Shown here one piece after another: positions 10,118 to 19,867 of a stretch of DNA of 64,000 bases. The DNA comes from Acinetobacter ursingii DSM 16037 = CIP 107286 (lineage in GTDB: Bacteria; Pseudomonadota; Gammaproteobacteria; Pseudomonadales; Moraxellaceae): the NCBI RefSeq assembly GCF_000368825.1, contig NZ_KB849716.1:81936-145935 (forward strand), written 5' to 3'. Position 1 is the stretch's first letter; each line of letters starts with the position of its first letter. A program made the translations under genes and the position numbers. The notes beneath the pieces were generated by a model. That model was given only the letters and a program-made list of their open reading frames with translations, was not told the origin of the DNA and did not search any database.

Positions 10118-13100
10118 GTGATTGCTCCTGATTCATCAACAGATGGGTTTATCTTGTTCTCCTGATGCTTGACTGGTTGTAAACGATCGAAAAACAGATA
10201 AACCACAGGCGTGGTAAATAAAGTGAGAATTTGGCTTAGGATAAGACCACCAACCATTACAATACCTAATGGCTGACGTAATTCAGCGCCAGAACCAGAC
10301 GCTAGCATGAGAGGAATTGCGCCGACAAGTGCGGCTAATGTCGTCATTAAAATTGGTCTAAAACGCATTAAGGCAGCCTGATAAATCGCTTGTTCAGGAG
10401 ATAAACCTTCATTGCGTTGGGCTGCCAGTGCAAAATCGACCATCATGATGCCGTTTTTTTTCACGAGTCCAATGAGTAAAATAATTCCGATCAGCGCGAT
10501 CATATCGAGTGGCTGATTGACCATAAATAATGCCAATAATGCACCAATGGCTGCGGACGGTAGCGTAGAAAGAATGGTAATGGGATGAATAAAACTTTCG
10601 TACAAAATACCCAATACAATGTACATCGTGACAATTGCAGCCATGACTAACCAGAAAGTATGTTGTCGCGAATTTTCAAAAGCGGCTGCCGCGCCTTGTA
10701 AACTCAGATTGATTTCAGCAGGAGGTTTTAGTTCCTGTTCTACTCGCTTGATCGCTTGAATTGCTTCGCCAAGTGATACACCTTGCGCCAGATTAAATGA
10801 AATGGTATTGGCTGGAAATTGGGCTTGTTGTTGCAAAACACTCGCTACTCTTTTTTGCTCAATACTTGCAACAGCACTCAGTTGGATTGCTTCACCATAT
10901 GCATTATGAATATAGGTCTGGTTTAAAGCATCAAGCCCTTGGGTCAATGCAGGATCAAGTTCCAATACAATCCGATATTGATTGGACTGTGTGTACAACG
11001 TCGCAATCTGGCGTTGTGCAAATAAATTTTGCAATGCCAGACTGATATCTTCAATGGAAAGCCCTAAACGCGCTGCGGCATCTCGATTGACATCGATATA
11101 TGCCTGCAATGCTTGTCCACCATTTTCACTGGTGACATCTGAAAATTCAGGCTGTTGCTTTAATGCATCAACTAAAACAGGTGTCCATTGTTGTAAATCC
11201 TGAGTTTTTGCTGAGCTGAGACTGAGTTGATATTGGGTACGACTAATTTTGTCTTCAATACTTAGTTCCTGAACGGGCTGCATCCAAGCATGAATCCCTT
11301 GTACATCAGCAAGTTGATCTCGTAATCGATCAATTACCTGCTCCGCAGAACTTCGCTCTGCATGTGGTTTTAAATTAATTAAAATACGACCATTACTGAG
11401 TTTTGGATTATTGGCATCAATGCCAATAAATGAGGACAAACTCGCAACAGCGGGATCTTTTAAAATCTGTGCGGCCAAGTTTTGCTGACGTTCACTCATC
11501 GCCTGAAAAGAAATATCATCTGGTGCTTCAGTCACCACTTGGATGACACCACTATCCTGCACAGGAAAAAATCCTTTCGGAATCATCCAATACAAAACAC
11601 CTGCTAAAATCACGGTACTCAACATAATACCGAGCATGAGTGGCTGATGTTTAAATACCCACTGTAATGCTTTTGCATAGCGGTCAATGACTTGATCCAG
11701 ACTCCATCGGCTATTTTTTTGATGATGTTTATTTTCTTTAAGTAAGTAAGCACACATCATCGGCGTCAGTGTTAAAGACACTACTAAAGAAAGTGCAATC
11801 GCTGCTGCTAAAGTCACCGCGAATTCATGAAATAAGCGTCCGACGACATCGCCCATAAACAGCAATGGAATCAAAACGGCAATTAATGAAATAGTCAGTG
11901 AAATCAGGGTAAATCCAATTTCCTTAGAACCTTTGAGTGCAGCCTGTAATAAATTTTCTCCTGCTTCACGATGCCGCGTAATATTTTCCAGCATGACAAT
12001 CGCATCATCAACCACAAAACCCGTGGCGATGGTCAGTGCCATGAGCGTCAGGTTATTTACCGAGAACCCGAGAAAATACATCAATACAAAAGTGCCAATA
12101 ATCGACAATGGCACGGCAATACTGGGAATTATGGTCGCGGACAAATGTCTTAAGAAAAGGAAAGTGACCATCACCACCAGACACACTGCAAAAACCAGTT
12201 CTTTTTGTACATCACGGATCGAACTCCGAATGCTTTCAGTACGATCCGTCAAGACTCGAATTTTTACACTTTCAGGTAGATTTTTTTGCAATTCAGGTAA
12301 AATATTTTTGATCTGGTCTGCGACCTGAATCACATTGGCATTGGGCTGACGTTGTACATTGACTAAGATTGCAGACTGCTGATCTGCCCAAGCTGCCATA
12401 TAGCGGTCTTCACTTCCTTCCTGAATCTGTGCAACATCTTTCAAACGAATAGGTGCACCATTGTTCCAGCGCAAAATCAAATTCTCATAATCTGCAATAG
12501 AACGAATCTGATCATTGGCATCTAGCATCGTGGTTCGATATGGCCCATCAAAACTGCCTTTAGGCTGATTGGCATTGGCGGAATTAATGGCTGAACGAAC
12601 ATCTTCAGCACTCATTTTATAAGCTGCCAGTGCTGTTGGATTCATTTGAACACGTATAGCGGGACGTTGCCCACCCGCCAAACTGACCATTCCCACACCA
12701 GATAATTGTGATAATTTTTGTGCGATGCGAGTATCCACCATGTCATAAACAGTGGTGAGCGGCAAAGTATCTGAACTGACCGCCAAAGTAATCACCGGCA
12801 CATCGGCAGGATTTACTTTTCGGTAAATAGGTGGCGTCGGTAGATCATTGGGCAATTTACTACTTGCTGTACTCAATGCCGACTGAACTTCTTGTTCAAC
12901 CACCCCTAACTTAGCACTCAGTTCAAATTGTAAAGTAATGACAGATGCACCAATGGAACTGTTTGAGGACATCTGCTTGAGTCCAGCAATTTTGCCCATT
13001 TCACGTTCGAGTGGTGCTGTAATGGTTCTTTGAACCGTATCCGGATTAGCACCTGGTTGAAAGGTATAGACCTGAATAATGGGATAATCCACTTGCGGTA

Positions 13101-13209
13101 ATGCCGAAACAGGTAAAAACCGCCAAATCAACAAGCCACTAAATAGCAGTGCCAGCATTAACAAAGTGGTGGCAACGGGCCGTAGAATAAAGAAACGGGA
13201 AATATTCAT
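10114..13209 (-). CDS. mdtB: RND multidrug efflux permease, first subunit (MdtB-like)
   Basis: First of the two tandem pump genes, 1031 residues. Full RND architecture is visible: the N-terminal [16 protein letters not shown] segment, PxAxYPxI-type entry ([14 protein letters not shown]), the aspartate pair in [14 protein letters not shown] near 405, and [14 protein letters not shown] near 935. It begins five bases after the adaptor gene and overlaps the next pump by four bases, so translation is probably coupled. In MdtABC this subunit mainly moves protons while the other binds substrate; that division is known for the family but not tested here. Confidence 0.85.
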   Translation of the reverse strand: MNISRFFILRPVATTLLMLALLFSGLLIWRFLPVSALPQVDYPIIQVYTFQPGANPDTVQRTITAPLEREMGKIAGLKQMSSNSSIGASVITLQFELSAKLGVVEQEVQSALSTASSKLPNDLPTPPIYRKVNPADVPVITLAVSSDTLPLTTVYDMVDTRIAQKLSQLSGVGMVSLAGGQRPAIRVQMNPTALAAYKMSAEDVRSAINSANANQPKGSFDGPYRTTMLDANDQIRSIADYENLILRWNNGAPIRLKDVAQIQEGSEDRYMAAWADQQSAILVNVQRQPNANVIQVADQIKNILPELQKNLPESVKIRVLTDRTESIRSSIRDVQKELVFAVCLVVMVTFLFLRHLSATIIPSIAVPLSIIGTFVLMYFLGFSVNNLTLMALTIATGFVVDDAIVMLENITRHREAGENLLQAALKGSKEIGFTLISLTISLIAVLIPLLFMGDVVGRLFHEFAVTLAAAIALSLVVSLTLTPMMCAYLLKENKHHQKNSRWSLDQVIDRYAKALQWVFKHQPLMLGIMLSTVILAGVLYWMIPKGFFPVQDSGVIQVVTEAPDDISFQAMSERQQNLAAQILKDPAVASLSSFIGIDANNPKLSNGRILINLKPHAERSSAEQVIDRLRDQLADVQGIHAWMQPVQELSIEDKISRTQYQLSLSSAKTQDLQQWTPVLVDALKQQPEFSDVTSENGGQALQAYIDVNRDAAARLGLSIEDISLALQNLFAQRQIATLYTQSNQYRIVLELDPALTQGLDALNQTYIHNAYGEAIQLSAVASIEQKRVASVLQQQAQFPANTISFNLAQGVSLGEAIQAIKRVEQELKPPAEINLSLQGAAAAFENSRQHTFWLVMAAIVTMYIVLGILYESFIHPITILSTLPSAAIGALLALFMVNQPLDMIALIGIILLIGLVKKNGIMMVDFALAAQRNEGLSPEQAIYQAALMRFRPILMTTLAALVGAIPLMLASGSGAELRQPLGIVMVGGLILSQILTLFTTPVVYLFFDRLQPVKHQENKINPSVDESGAIT

Positions 13210-13214
13210 TGCAC

Positions 13215-14432
13215 TTAACCACGTGCTGTTTTTGTTGTTGCAGATGGCGCTTTTTCATCTTGAACAACTTGAGCTTCTTTACCTTCAGAAAGACGGTCTA
13301 TTCCTTCTAAAACGACTCGCTCATTGCCTTGTAATCCTTCTAAAATCTCTGTTTGTCCATTCGAACTCATCCCCAGTTTAAGCATGCGAATTTCAGCTTT
13401 ATTGTCTTTATTAATGATATAAACATAAGCCCCTTTAGCACCGTTTTGAATTGCATCTGTGGGAATATTGATTGCATTTTGAATGGTTTGAGCATTTAAA
13501 CGGACATTGACAAATTGATTTGGAAATAACGCATCATCGAGATTTTCAAAAATAGCTTTGAGTTTTAAAGTCCCTGTATGGGTATCAATCTGATTATCAA
13601 GTGCTTCCACATATCCTGTCGCAAGCTGTTTTTTTTCTGAGCGATCCCACGCAGTAACTTGAACTTTCTGACCCTTTTGCACAGAAGCTCGCAACATGTC
13701 CAGATAATTTTCTGCCACCACAAACTGTACATAAATTGGATGTACCTGTGTAATACTGACCAACCCCGCTTCTTCATTGGCTTGTATTAAATTTCCTGCA
13801 TCTTTTTGTTTAAAGCCGACACGACCTTCAATGGGCGCATAAATTCGGGTATAGGAAAGTTGTAACTTTGCTGCATCGACCTGTGCCTGATTCGCCTGAA
13901 TTTGTCCTTTTAACTGATTCACTAACGCTTGTTGCTGTTCAACTTGTTGTCTGGCGATCGAATCTTGTTTAAAAAGTAATTGATATCTGTTTAATTCACT
14001 TTCAGCATTACGCAGTTGAGCCAGATTTTGCTGTTGGGTTCCCTGTGCCTGAGCTAAAGCAACATTAAAGGGTGCTGAATCAATCTGGGCTAAAAGTTGA
14101 CCTTTGCTGACGTATTGCCCGTCTTTAAAATAAATTTTTTGTAAAACACCCGATACCTGACTTTGTACTTTGACCAAATGAGCTGGAATAACTGTCCCAA
14201 TTGCTTTAATTTCAAATTGCATATCATTTCGTTGTACAGGGATTACACGTACAGGTACAGGTTTACTCCACTGGCTGTATTCCTGTATTGGAACTTGATT
14301 CGATTTCCACCAATAGATTGCTATGGCAATTGCCAAGATGACAATTACGAATAGCACTAACCATTTTGTATTTTTTGGGAGAGTTTGAGATTTTTTTTCA
14401 ACATTCAACGGTTGTTCTATCATTACATTCAC
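13215..14432 (-). CDS. mdtA: RND efflux periplasmic adaptor (MdtA-like)
   Basis: Membrane fusion protein bridging the inner-membrane pumps to the outer-membrane channel. A single anchor (about residues 24-43, [19 protein letters not shown]) is followed by the lipoyl half-motifs ([32 protein letters not shown]), a coiled-coil hairpin (about 130-190) and beta-barrel domains. The length of 405 residues is normal. It is the first gene of the four-gene operon, with 330 bases of non-coding DNA upstream that contain a Fur-like sequence. Confidence 0.87.
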   Translation of the reverse strand: MNVMIEQPLNVEKKSQTLPKNTKWLVLFVIVILAIAIAIYWWKSNQVPIQEYSQWSKPVPVRVIPVQRNDMQFEIKAIGTVIPAHLVKVQSQVSGVLQKIYFKDGQYVSKGQLLAQIDSAPFNVALAQAQGTQQQNLAQLRNAESELNRYQLLFKQDSIARQQVEQQQALVNQLKGQIQANQAQVDAAKLQLSYTRIYAPIEGRVGFKQKDAGNLIQANEEAGLVSITQVHPIYVQFVVAENYLDMLRASVQKGQKVQVTAWDRSEKKQLATGYVEALDNQIDTHTGTLKLKAIFENLDDALFPNQFVNVRLNAQTIQNAINIPTDAIQNGAKGAYVYIINKDNKAEIRMLKLGMSSNGQTEILEGLQGNERVVLEGIDRLSEGKEAQVVQDEKAPSATTKTARG

Positions 14433-14763
14433 TTAAATCGATATCAATATTGATCAAATAACCTTCATCCCGCTTCCCCTTTAAAGCATGTTTAATGGGA
14501 TGAAAATTGCATTTGTATTAACTAAGACGTTTGAAGCAGCGAAAAAGGTTCAATCTTCGTGTAAGGAATTGTATATTATTTTTATAAACGATTCTCATTA
14601 TTATTAAAAATAGCTTAAATTTTTCAAAAAAATCCAATTAAATTTTATTTTTAGTTTTTATTGACTATAAATTTTTTTCATAAGCCCCTCTTATCTCTAG
14701 CGATGGCAAGAAAATAAAGGGGTTTTTAAATAACTATGAAAGAAGTCTAATGATCAATGAGCT
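14433..14763. other. Intergenic region upstream of the efflux operon
   Basis: No gene is seen here. The right half carries the end of the MFS gene's transcription unit; an imperfect hairpin (CCCCT...GGGG arms, about 14684-14722) may end it. The left part must contain the efflux operon promoter and holds the Fur-like box at 14584-14602. Confidence 0.5.
14584..14602 (-). promoter_or_regulatory. Weak Fur-like box upstream of the efflux operon
   Basis: ATAAACGATTCTCATTATT (plus strand) matches the 19-base Fur consensus at about 12 positions, with a well-kept TCATTAT half. It lies about 150 bases before the adaptor start. Taken alone it is weak, but the genes on both sides of the efflux operon also have Fur-like boxes. 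Confidence 0.45.
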
Positions 14764-15963
14764 CTATTGATCCGATATCAGCCATTTATTCTGAACATTG
14801 ACACGTTTTGGAATAAAAATAAGAGAACACAGTAATAGAATCCCAGCAATCCAGTAAGGCAATTCGTTTTTATAGTGGTAAAGCAGCGTTGCAATCAATG
14901 GTGAAACCAGCATCGACAGGCCCTGTGCCGCAGAAATGAGTCCTGATGCAGCCCCTTGTTCATGAGCATCAACAGCAAGTGAAGTCATGGTATTGATCAT
15001 CGGCAGAATTAAACCGCCCCCAATACCCATAATCACAGCACTGAAGATAAAGAAAAATAAACCCTGAGTAAGTGTAAATAAAATCGTTCCAAGCGCCATG
15101 CATAAAATTCCTATGCCAAGTAGGAATAGATGACGTTTAGGTTTTAACTTGGAGATCAAAACTTGTACGATAATTAAAGTCAAACCGACAGCACTGAGTG
15201 TCATTCCGCCAACAGTCGCACTTTGTTGCTGTGTCGCTAAATTTAAATGGTCTTTGCTAAAAAAACCGATACACATATTAAAAGTAAAAATGCAATTCAT
15301 GGTGAGGAACATCACCAATACTTCAAACCAGATGCGTGAATCTGTCATTTTTAGATGTGTTTTCTCAGAAAGCTCTAAAACCAGTCTGTCACTTTCCTGT
15401 ACTTTAAAATAAGTCAACATCAAGGCAAATAAAGGTAAAATTGCTGCACAGTAAAAAGCAAAACTTAGATCTAAACCCGCTAACAAACCTCCGATAAAAG
15501 GCCCTAAAAAAACCGCAATACCCGCCGCTGCACCTAGCATGGCAATCTTTGACGCACGTTCTTCAGGTTCATAATGATCTGCAATATAACCCACCATGAC
15601 TGGATTGATCCCAGAGAAAAAAGCAGCAATAATACAGCGCAAAATCAGCATCACCGATAACATGATTAAAATGCTTAAGGGGTGTTGCAGTGTGTAACCA
15701 ATAAAAACAGCCCATATCAAATAAAAGATAAAGAAACCCAATGTGAGCGGTAATAATACTTTTTTACGTCCCAACTCATCACTACGCTGTCCCCAGAATT
15801 TTGCACTGAGCATCCAAAATAAACCTGAAAGACTGACAATCAAACCTGCATGCCATTCTTGGAGACCTTGTGTCCTAATCACTGGTCCAATGGCTGGTAA
15901 AATCATCATAAAAGCCATTTGTAGTAGCATATAACTTAAAAACAACGCCTTAATATTATTCAT
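14764..15963 (-). CDS. MFS exporter, Fur-box associated
   Basis: A 399-residue major facilitator with 12 predicted membrane segments. The loop 2-3 motif GQRSDELGRKKVL (about residues 58-70) and the antiporter-type motif C region GAAAGIAVFLGPFIGG (about 143-158) place it among the TetA-like drug:H+ antiporters. It has its own promoter with a strong Fur-like box 56 bases upstream and is followed, after 330 bases, by an RND operon on the same strand. In this setting a siderophore exporter is more likely than an antibiotic pump, but no siderophore synthesis gene is present to support this. Confidence 0.82.
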   Translation of the reverse strand: MNNIKALFLSYMLLQMAFMMILPAIGPVIRTQGLQEWHAGLIVSLSGLFWMLSAKFWGQRSDELGRKKVLLPLTLGFFIFYLIWAVFIGYTLQHPLSILIMLSVMLILRCIIAAFFSGINPVMVGYIADHYEPEERASKIAMLGAAAGIAVFLGPFIGGLLAGLDLSFAFYCAAILPLFALMLTYFKVQESDRLVLELSEKTHLKMTDSRIWFEVLVMFLTMNCIFTFNMCIGFFSKDHLNLATQQQSATVGGMTLSAVGLTLIIVQVLISKLKPKRHLFLLGIGILCMALGTILFTLTQGLFFFIFSAVIMGIGGGLILPMINTMTSLAVDAHEQGAASGLISAAQGLSMLVSPLIATLLYHYKNELPYWIAGILLLCSLIFIPKRVNVQNKWLISDQ

Positions 15964-16018
15964 TTTTTAGCTGACCTATCTTTAATTTCGCATGATTTTA
16001 AATTATTTCAACCTTAAT

Positions 16019-16037
16019 TATAATGATAACTATTATC
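16019..16037. promoter_or_regulatory. Strong Fur box, bidirectional position
   Basis: The 19 bases TATAATGATAACTATTATC match the Fur consensus at 16 positions by eye. The box is 56 bases from the MFS start codon (minus strand) and 58 bases from a small ORF with a good ribosome binding site (plus strand), so it is placed to repress both directions under iron-replete conditions. Confidence 0.75.
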
Positions 16038-16094
16038 ATTTAAAAGTGATTTATCGTCTTCGGGTGGTCGTTATCGCAAATAAAAGGACTCAAA

Positions 16095-16172
16095 ATGCAC
16101 CCAACAGCAAATTTCATAACAAAATCATCTATTGTAATTCGTATGAAAATCTCAATATATCTTCCTGACTAA
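16095..16172 (+). CDS. Possible 25-codon ORF or gene remnant behind the Fur box
   Basis: ATG at 16095 is preceded by AAAGGA at about 16083-16089, a good ribosome binding site, and opens a 25-codon frame ending at TAA 16170-16172. The product (MHPTANFITKSSIVIRMK...) matches no family I recognise. Its symmetrical position opposite the MFS gene around a strong Fur box suggests either a small iron-regulated protein or the surviving start of a deleted gene. It may also be chance. Confidence 0.3.
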   Translation: MHPTANFITKSSIVIRMKISIYLPD

Positions 16173-16291
16173 TTGTAATATACGATGTAAACTAATCCTT
16201 AAACGTTAAATTTCATATTTAATCAATAGCTTATAAACTTCATAAATTTAACATAAATTTAATAAGTTTTCAGATTATAAAGGAGTTATCC

Positions 16292-17290
16292 ATGACCACC
16301 CTGCCAAACACTATGCGACATATCGAAATCTCACAACCGGGTGAACCTGAAGTTTTAAAAATTGTTGAAGCTGAGACTCCTCAACCGAAATCCAATGAAA
16401 TTTTGATTCAGGTCAAAGCTGCTGGAATCAATCGTCCTGATGTATTGCAGCGTAAAGGACTCTATCCTATGCCTAAAGGAGTTACCCCGATTCCTGGACT
16501 TGAAGTTGCAGGGATTGTGGCTGCGATTGGTGAGAATGTTCGAGATTTTAAAATTGGTGATCGAGTTTGTGCACTCACTAATGGTGGTGGTTATGCAGAA
16601 TATTGCATCGTACCTGCAACTCAAACGCTAATTATTCCAGAAAATTTAAATTTTGTTCAAGCAGCAGCAATTCCTGAGACCTATTACACAGTGTGGGCAA
16701 ATCTGTTTGATATTGGTCAACTCAAAGTTGGAGAAACTGCCTTGATTCACGGGGGTGCAAGCGGGATCGGAACAACCGCTCTCTCCATTTGCCATGCGTT
16801 GGGTATTCAGACTTTTTGTACAGTAGGAACTGATGCGAAAGTTGATGAACTTAGCGAGATAAGTACAGCAATCAACTATAAAAAAGATGATTTTGAAAAA
16901 GTTGTCTTAGAAAAAACAGAGCAAAAAGGCGTTGATGTTATTTTGGATATTGTGGGTGCGAAATATTTTACCCAAAATATGAATCTGCTTAAACGAGATG
17001 GACGTTTGGTTATTCTTGGTTTTATGGGTGGACGTATCGCAAAAGAGTTTGACTTACAACAACTCATTTTAAAGCGAGCAAAAGTCACAGGTTCAACCAT
17101 GCGCGCACGTACTGATCAGGAAAAAGCTGAAATTACTCAATCATTAAAGCAAACGGTTTGGCCATTATTAGAACAAGGTAAAAGCCTTCCTATTATTTAT
17201 AAAACCTTTGCATTTGAAGATGTGGCGAAAGCACATACAACAATGGAGCAAAGTGAGCATATTGGTAAAATTGTCTTGGAACTAAACTAG
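16292..17290 (+). CDS. NAD(P)H quinone oxidoreductase, PIG3/zeta-crystallin family
   Basis: Zinc-free medium-chain dehydrogenase of 332 residues. The GroES-like domain carries VKAAGINRPDVLQRKGLYP (about 43-61). The Rossmann fold has HGGASGIGTTALSICHALG (about 153-171), whose AxxGxxG pattern favours NADPH. The zinc-ligand cysteines of alcohol dehydrogenases are absent, and the TGSTMRARTDQEKAEI block near the C-terminus is typical of the PIG3 branch. These enzymes reduce quinones with NADPH. An AGGAG ribosome binding site precedes the ATG and a terminator follows, so the gene is probably monocistronic. Confidence 0.87.
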   Translation: MTTLPNTMRHIEISQPGEPEVLKIVEAETPQPKSNEILIQVKAAGINRPDVLQRKGLYPMPKGVTPIPGLEVAGIVAAIGENVRDFKIGDRVCALTNGGGYAEYCIVPATQTLIIPENLNFVQAAAIPETYYTVWANLFDIGQLKVGETALIHGGASGIGTTALSICHALGIQTFCTVGTDAKVDELSEISTAINYKKDDFEKVVLEKTEQKGVDVILDIVGAKYFTQNMNLLKRDGRLVILGFMGGRIAKEFDLQQLILKRAKVTGSTMRARTDQEKAEITQSLKQTVWPLLEQGKSLPIIYKTFAFEDVAKAHTTMEQSEHIGKIVLELN

Positions 17291-17301
17291 TTTATAATTT
17301 T

Positions 17302-17325
17302 GGGAGGAACACAACCTCCCTTTTA
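17302..17325 (+). terminator. Terminator after the quinone oxidoreductase gene
   Basis: GGGAGG-AACACAA-CCTCCC followed by TTTTATT: a six-base GC-rich stem and T-tract, 11 bases after the stop codon. Confidence 0.85.
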
Positions 17326-17420
17326 TTCAAATAAAATTCTGAACCGAGTGCAAAGGAAAATTTTCTCTACAAATGAATAAGTATTATATTATAACAATAT
17401 TCAAGATTTAAGATGCCTGC

Positions 17421-18116
17421 ATGATTTCTGTCAAATATTTATTGAGTACAAGTCTTTTTATCTTAGGATTAACCGCATGTAGCCAATCCCCGCAAAGAAC
17501 CTCATTTCCTGAAAATATTGCTAAAACTCCGGAAATTAAAAAATTACATAAACATACGCCTGTTTCTTATTTTGTCTGGATTGCACATCCGCGTAATGCC
17601 GATCGAGTGAAAAGTTATAAATACTATTTACAGCAACAAGGTGTGCAACTCGTTGCTCCAGATTTTGAATTTTTCCGTTCAGCGCGGGGTTGGCAAGAAT
17701 GCCATTATGATGAATACGATGTGCCAGAACCGAATGTATGGCCGAATATTGTTCCAACTCTAAATTTGTTATCGCATTTAGTCAAAAATGGCATATTGGA
17801 TGATTTCGAACTGACTTCTGGCTATCGTTCCCCTACCCTAAATAGCTGTGTAAATGGAGCGAAGTCATCGAGTCATATGCAAAACGCAGCAGTTGACTTT
17901 CGCATAGGTCCAGAATTTCCCAATGCAAATGATCGCATCGCCATCGCAAATAGTAAGCTAAAACTGTGCAAATTTTGGCAAACTGAAGGACAAAAATATA
18001 ATATGGGTTTAGGCGTCTACAGTACAGGTCAAATTCATATCGATACCAAAGGCTTTCGGACTTGGGGACCTGATTTAAGCTGGCACAGTTCAATCTGCGC
18101 AGAGATCATCCCTTAA
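17421..18116 (+). CDS. M15-family peptidase-like lipoprotein
   Basis: A 231-residue exported protein. The N-terminus is a lipoprotein signal (lipobox LTAC, Cys20). The C-terminal half is a D-Ala-D-Ala carboxypeptidase-like (peptidase M15) domain: SGYRS at about 133-137, the zinc-site motif SSHM-x-x-x-AVDF at about 149-160, and a second histidine in QIHID near 202. Proteins of this type cleave or bind peptidoglycan stem peptides. The preceding region of about 110 residues, with a conserved-looking aromatic stretch, is not recognised. It stands alone and converges with the next gene. Confidence 0.75.
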   Translation: MISVKYLLSTSLFILGLTACSQSPQRTSFPENIAKTPEIKKLHKHTPVSYFVWIAHPRNADRVKSYKYYLQQQGVQLVAPDFEFFRSARGWQECHYDEYDVPEPNVWPNIVPTLNLLSHLVKNGILDDFELTSGYRSPTLNSCVNGAKSSSHMQNAAVDFRIGPEFPNANDRIAIANSKLKLCKFWQTEGQKYNMGLGVYSTGQIHIDTKGFRTWGPDLSWHSSICAEIIP

Positions 18117-18131
18117 GAAAAAGATGTGCCA

Positions 18132-19034
18132 TTATATCTTTACTGGAGTTAGAGTGATTTGGTACATTTTTGTCCAGAAAGCTTGCCAAAGTGTTAAATA
18201 ACACTGGGCAATGTCACGTAGTTCTGATTCATTTTCTGGGTGAATCGCCTGAATGAAAAGTGACCAAAGATCATTCGCATGGTTATCATCATTGGCTAGA
18301 TTGTCCTGATCATTGGCAAAACCGTGACATGCGTAATAGCCCTGATCAAACATTTCACCAAATTTTTTCAGATTAATATGTAAGGCTTCACTAAAAATAA
18401 TGACCTGTTTTTCAGTAATAGATAAAATAACTAATAATGCTAAATAATTGTCATAGTGTTCACGAATAAAACTTTGAACCTCTAAAGCTTCAGATTCAAT
18501 ATTGTTTTGAGAAAGAGGATCTGCACCAAAGGTTTCCAAAATTTTTAAATAATAAGCAAGATGAGACTTCGCAGCAGAACTCTGCTCAAGTTGCGCAGTA
18601 TCAAATCCTAATTCATCCAGTAAATTAAGAGAAAGCAAATAACGTGCATAAATTTTGGATAAAATTCGATTTTGAGTATAAATATTTGAATTATTTTCCA
18701 ACTGTTGTGCTTGAAAAATCAGCATACTCAAGGCATCGGTAAAAATTTTTACGATACAATTTAAATAATTGATATGTATTATTTTTAACTGTTGTAGATC
18801 TAACTGTTGCGCTTTCAGATTTTTTAAAATATTGTGCTCAAATAAAGCATGCTGATCAATCTCTACTCTGAACTGTTTCACTAACTCTGTATTGGATGTC
18901 CATATATCAACTGGTATCGCATTTTGAATAAAAGCAATTGCTTCAGTACGTGAGTGTTCAGATTGCGTAAATGAAAGATTCTGAATCATGGATTTATACT
19001 TCATATACAGAGTATTCAGTATATAAAAAAACAA
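18132..19034 (-). CDS. Probable haem-oxygenase-like (TenA/PqqC-type) iron-containing redox protein
   Basis: An almost wholly helical 300-residue protein. Two blocks fit the haem-oxygenase-like diiron oxidase superfamily: NLLDELG...SHLAYYLKILETFGAD (about 137-172), resembling the family's N-L-x-D-E-x-G...H stretch, and YYACHGFANDQDNLANDDNHANDLW (about 233-257), resembling the last metal-binding helix with H-x-x-x-D...H-A. Glu141, His158, His237 and His252 are candidate metal ligands. Substrate is unknown. The start is uncertain: ATG codons at 19034, 19004 and 18989 are all possible. It is divergent from a TetR gene that may control it. The assignment rests on motif likeness only. Confidence 0.5.
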   Translation of the reverse strand: MFFYILNTLYMKYKSMIQNLSFTQSEHSRTEAIAFIQNAIPVDIWTSNTELVKQFRVEIDQHALFEHNILKNLKAQQLDLQQLKIIHINYLNCIVKIFTDALSMLIFQAQQLENNSNIYTQNRILSKIYARYLLSLNLLDELGFDTAQLEQSSAAKSHLAYYLKILETFGADPLSQNNIESEALEVQSFIREHYDNYLALLVILSITEKQVIIFSEALHINLKKFGEMFDQGYYACHGFANDQDNLANDDNHANDLWSLFIQAIHPENESELRDIAQCYLTLWQAFWTKMYQITLTPVKI

Positions 19035-19303
19035 ATAACTGATCTATAGTCAAACTCGATGAACGATAAAAAATTTTAAAAATAAATAAGTTATGGCAAA
19101 TCAGACGCAATAAAATCGGCTATTTGAGCTGATCGTTCGTATTATCTTATAAATGTAACAAAACCACGCTAAGTGGTTAAATTTTTATCACATTTTCATT
19201 TAAGCTTTAACTTAAATGTTATACTGTAGAAATTATTTACTAAATTATCTAATTATCGCCGCTGTACGCCAAATGATGATGTATTTAGCAGGAATCCAAA
19301 AAT

Positions 19304-19867
19304 ATGTCGAAAAAAGATGACATTATTCATACCGCCTTACGTCTTTTTAACGCCAATAGCTATAACTCAGTTGGTGTAGATCGTATTATTCAAGAGTCAG
19401 GTGTTGCTAAAATGACTTTTTATAAATACTTTCCTTCAAAAGCCAGACTGATCGAAGAATGTTTAGATCAACGTAATATGAATTTACAAGAATCTCTAAC
19501 TGCGTCATTAGACGCATGCAATGAAAATGACTTTCTAGGTCGAATTAAAGCGATTTATTTTTGGTATTCGGCATGGTTTCATACTGATGATTTTAATGGC
19601 TGTATGTTTCAAAAAGCAGTCGAAGAGGTCTTTAAAATCTATCCTTCCACCATTCGTCCAGCACTTGAATATAAAGAATGGTTGACTAGTACAATTCTTG
19701 ACTTATTGCAGCATCTTCAAATAAAAAAAACTGCCTCTCTTGCCAATTTACTGGTGAGTATTTTGGATGGGATGACCATGCAAGCACAAATTGATAAAGA
19801 TTCAGTTGATATTGATGAATATTGGGCCCGCGTTGAACGTTTGATTGAATTTGAAAGACAAATGTAA
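19304..19867 (+). CDS. TetR family transcriptional regulator
   Basis: A 187-residue TetR/AcrR repressor. The N-terminal helix-turn-helix (about residues 5-50) is textbook: ALRLFNANSYNSVGVDRIIQESGVAKMTFYKYFPSKARLIEECL. The rest is a divergent all-helical ligand domain. It is transcribed away from the haem-oxygenase-like gene across 269 bases, so that gene and tetR itself are the likely targets. The ligand is unknown. Confidence 0.87.
   Translation: MSKKDDIIHTALRLFNANSYNSVGVDRIIQESGVAKMTFYKYFPSKARLIEECLDQRNMNLQESLTASLDACNENDFLGRIKAIYFWYSAWFHTDDFNGCMFQKAVEEVFKIYPSTIRPALEYKEWLTSTILDLLQHLQIKKTASLANLLVSILDGMTMQAQIDKDSVDIDEYWARVERLIEFERQM

Noticed and set aside
14684..14722. Imperfect hairpin with CCCCT/GGGG arms between the MFS and efflux genes
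   Set aside because: The T-tract follows on the plus strand, where no gene ends, while on the minus strand (MFS end) the stem is not followed by Ts. It is too weak to call a terminator.
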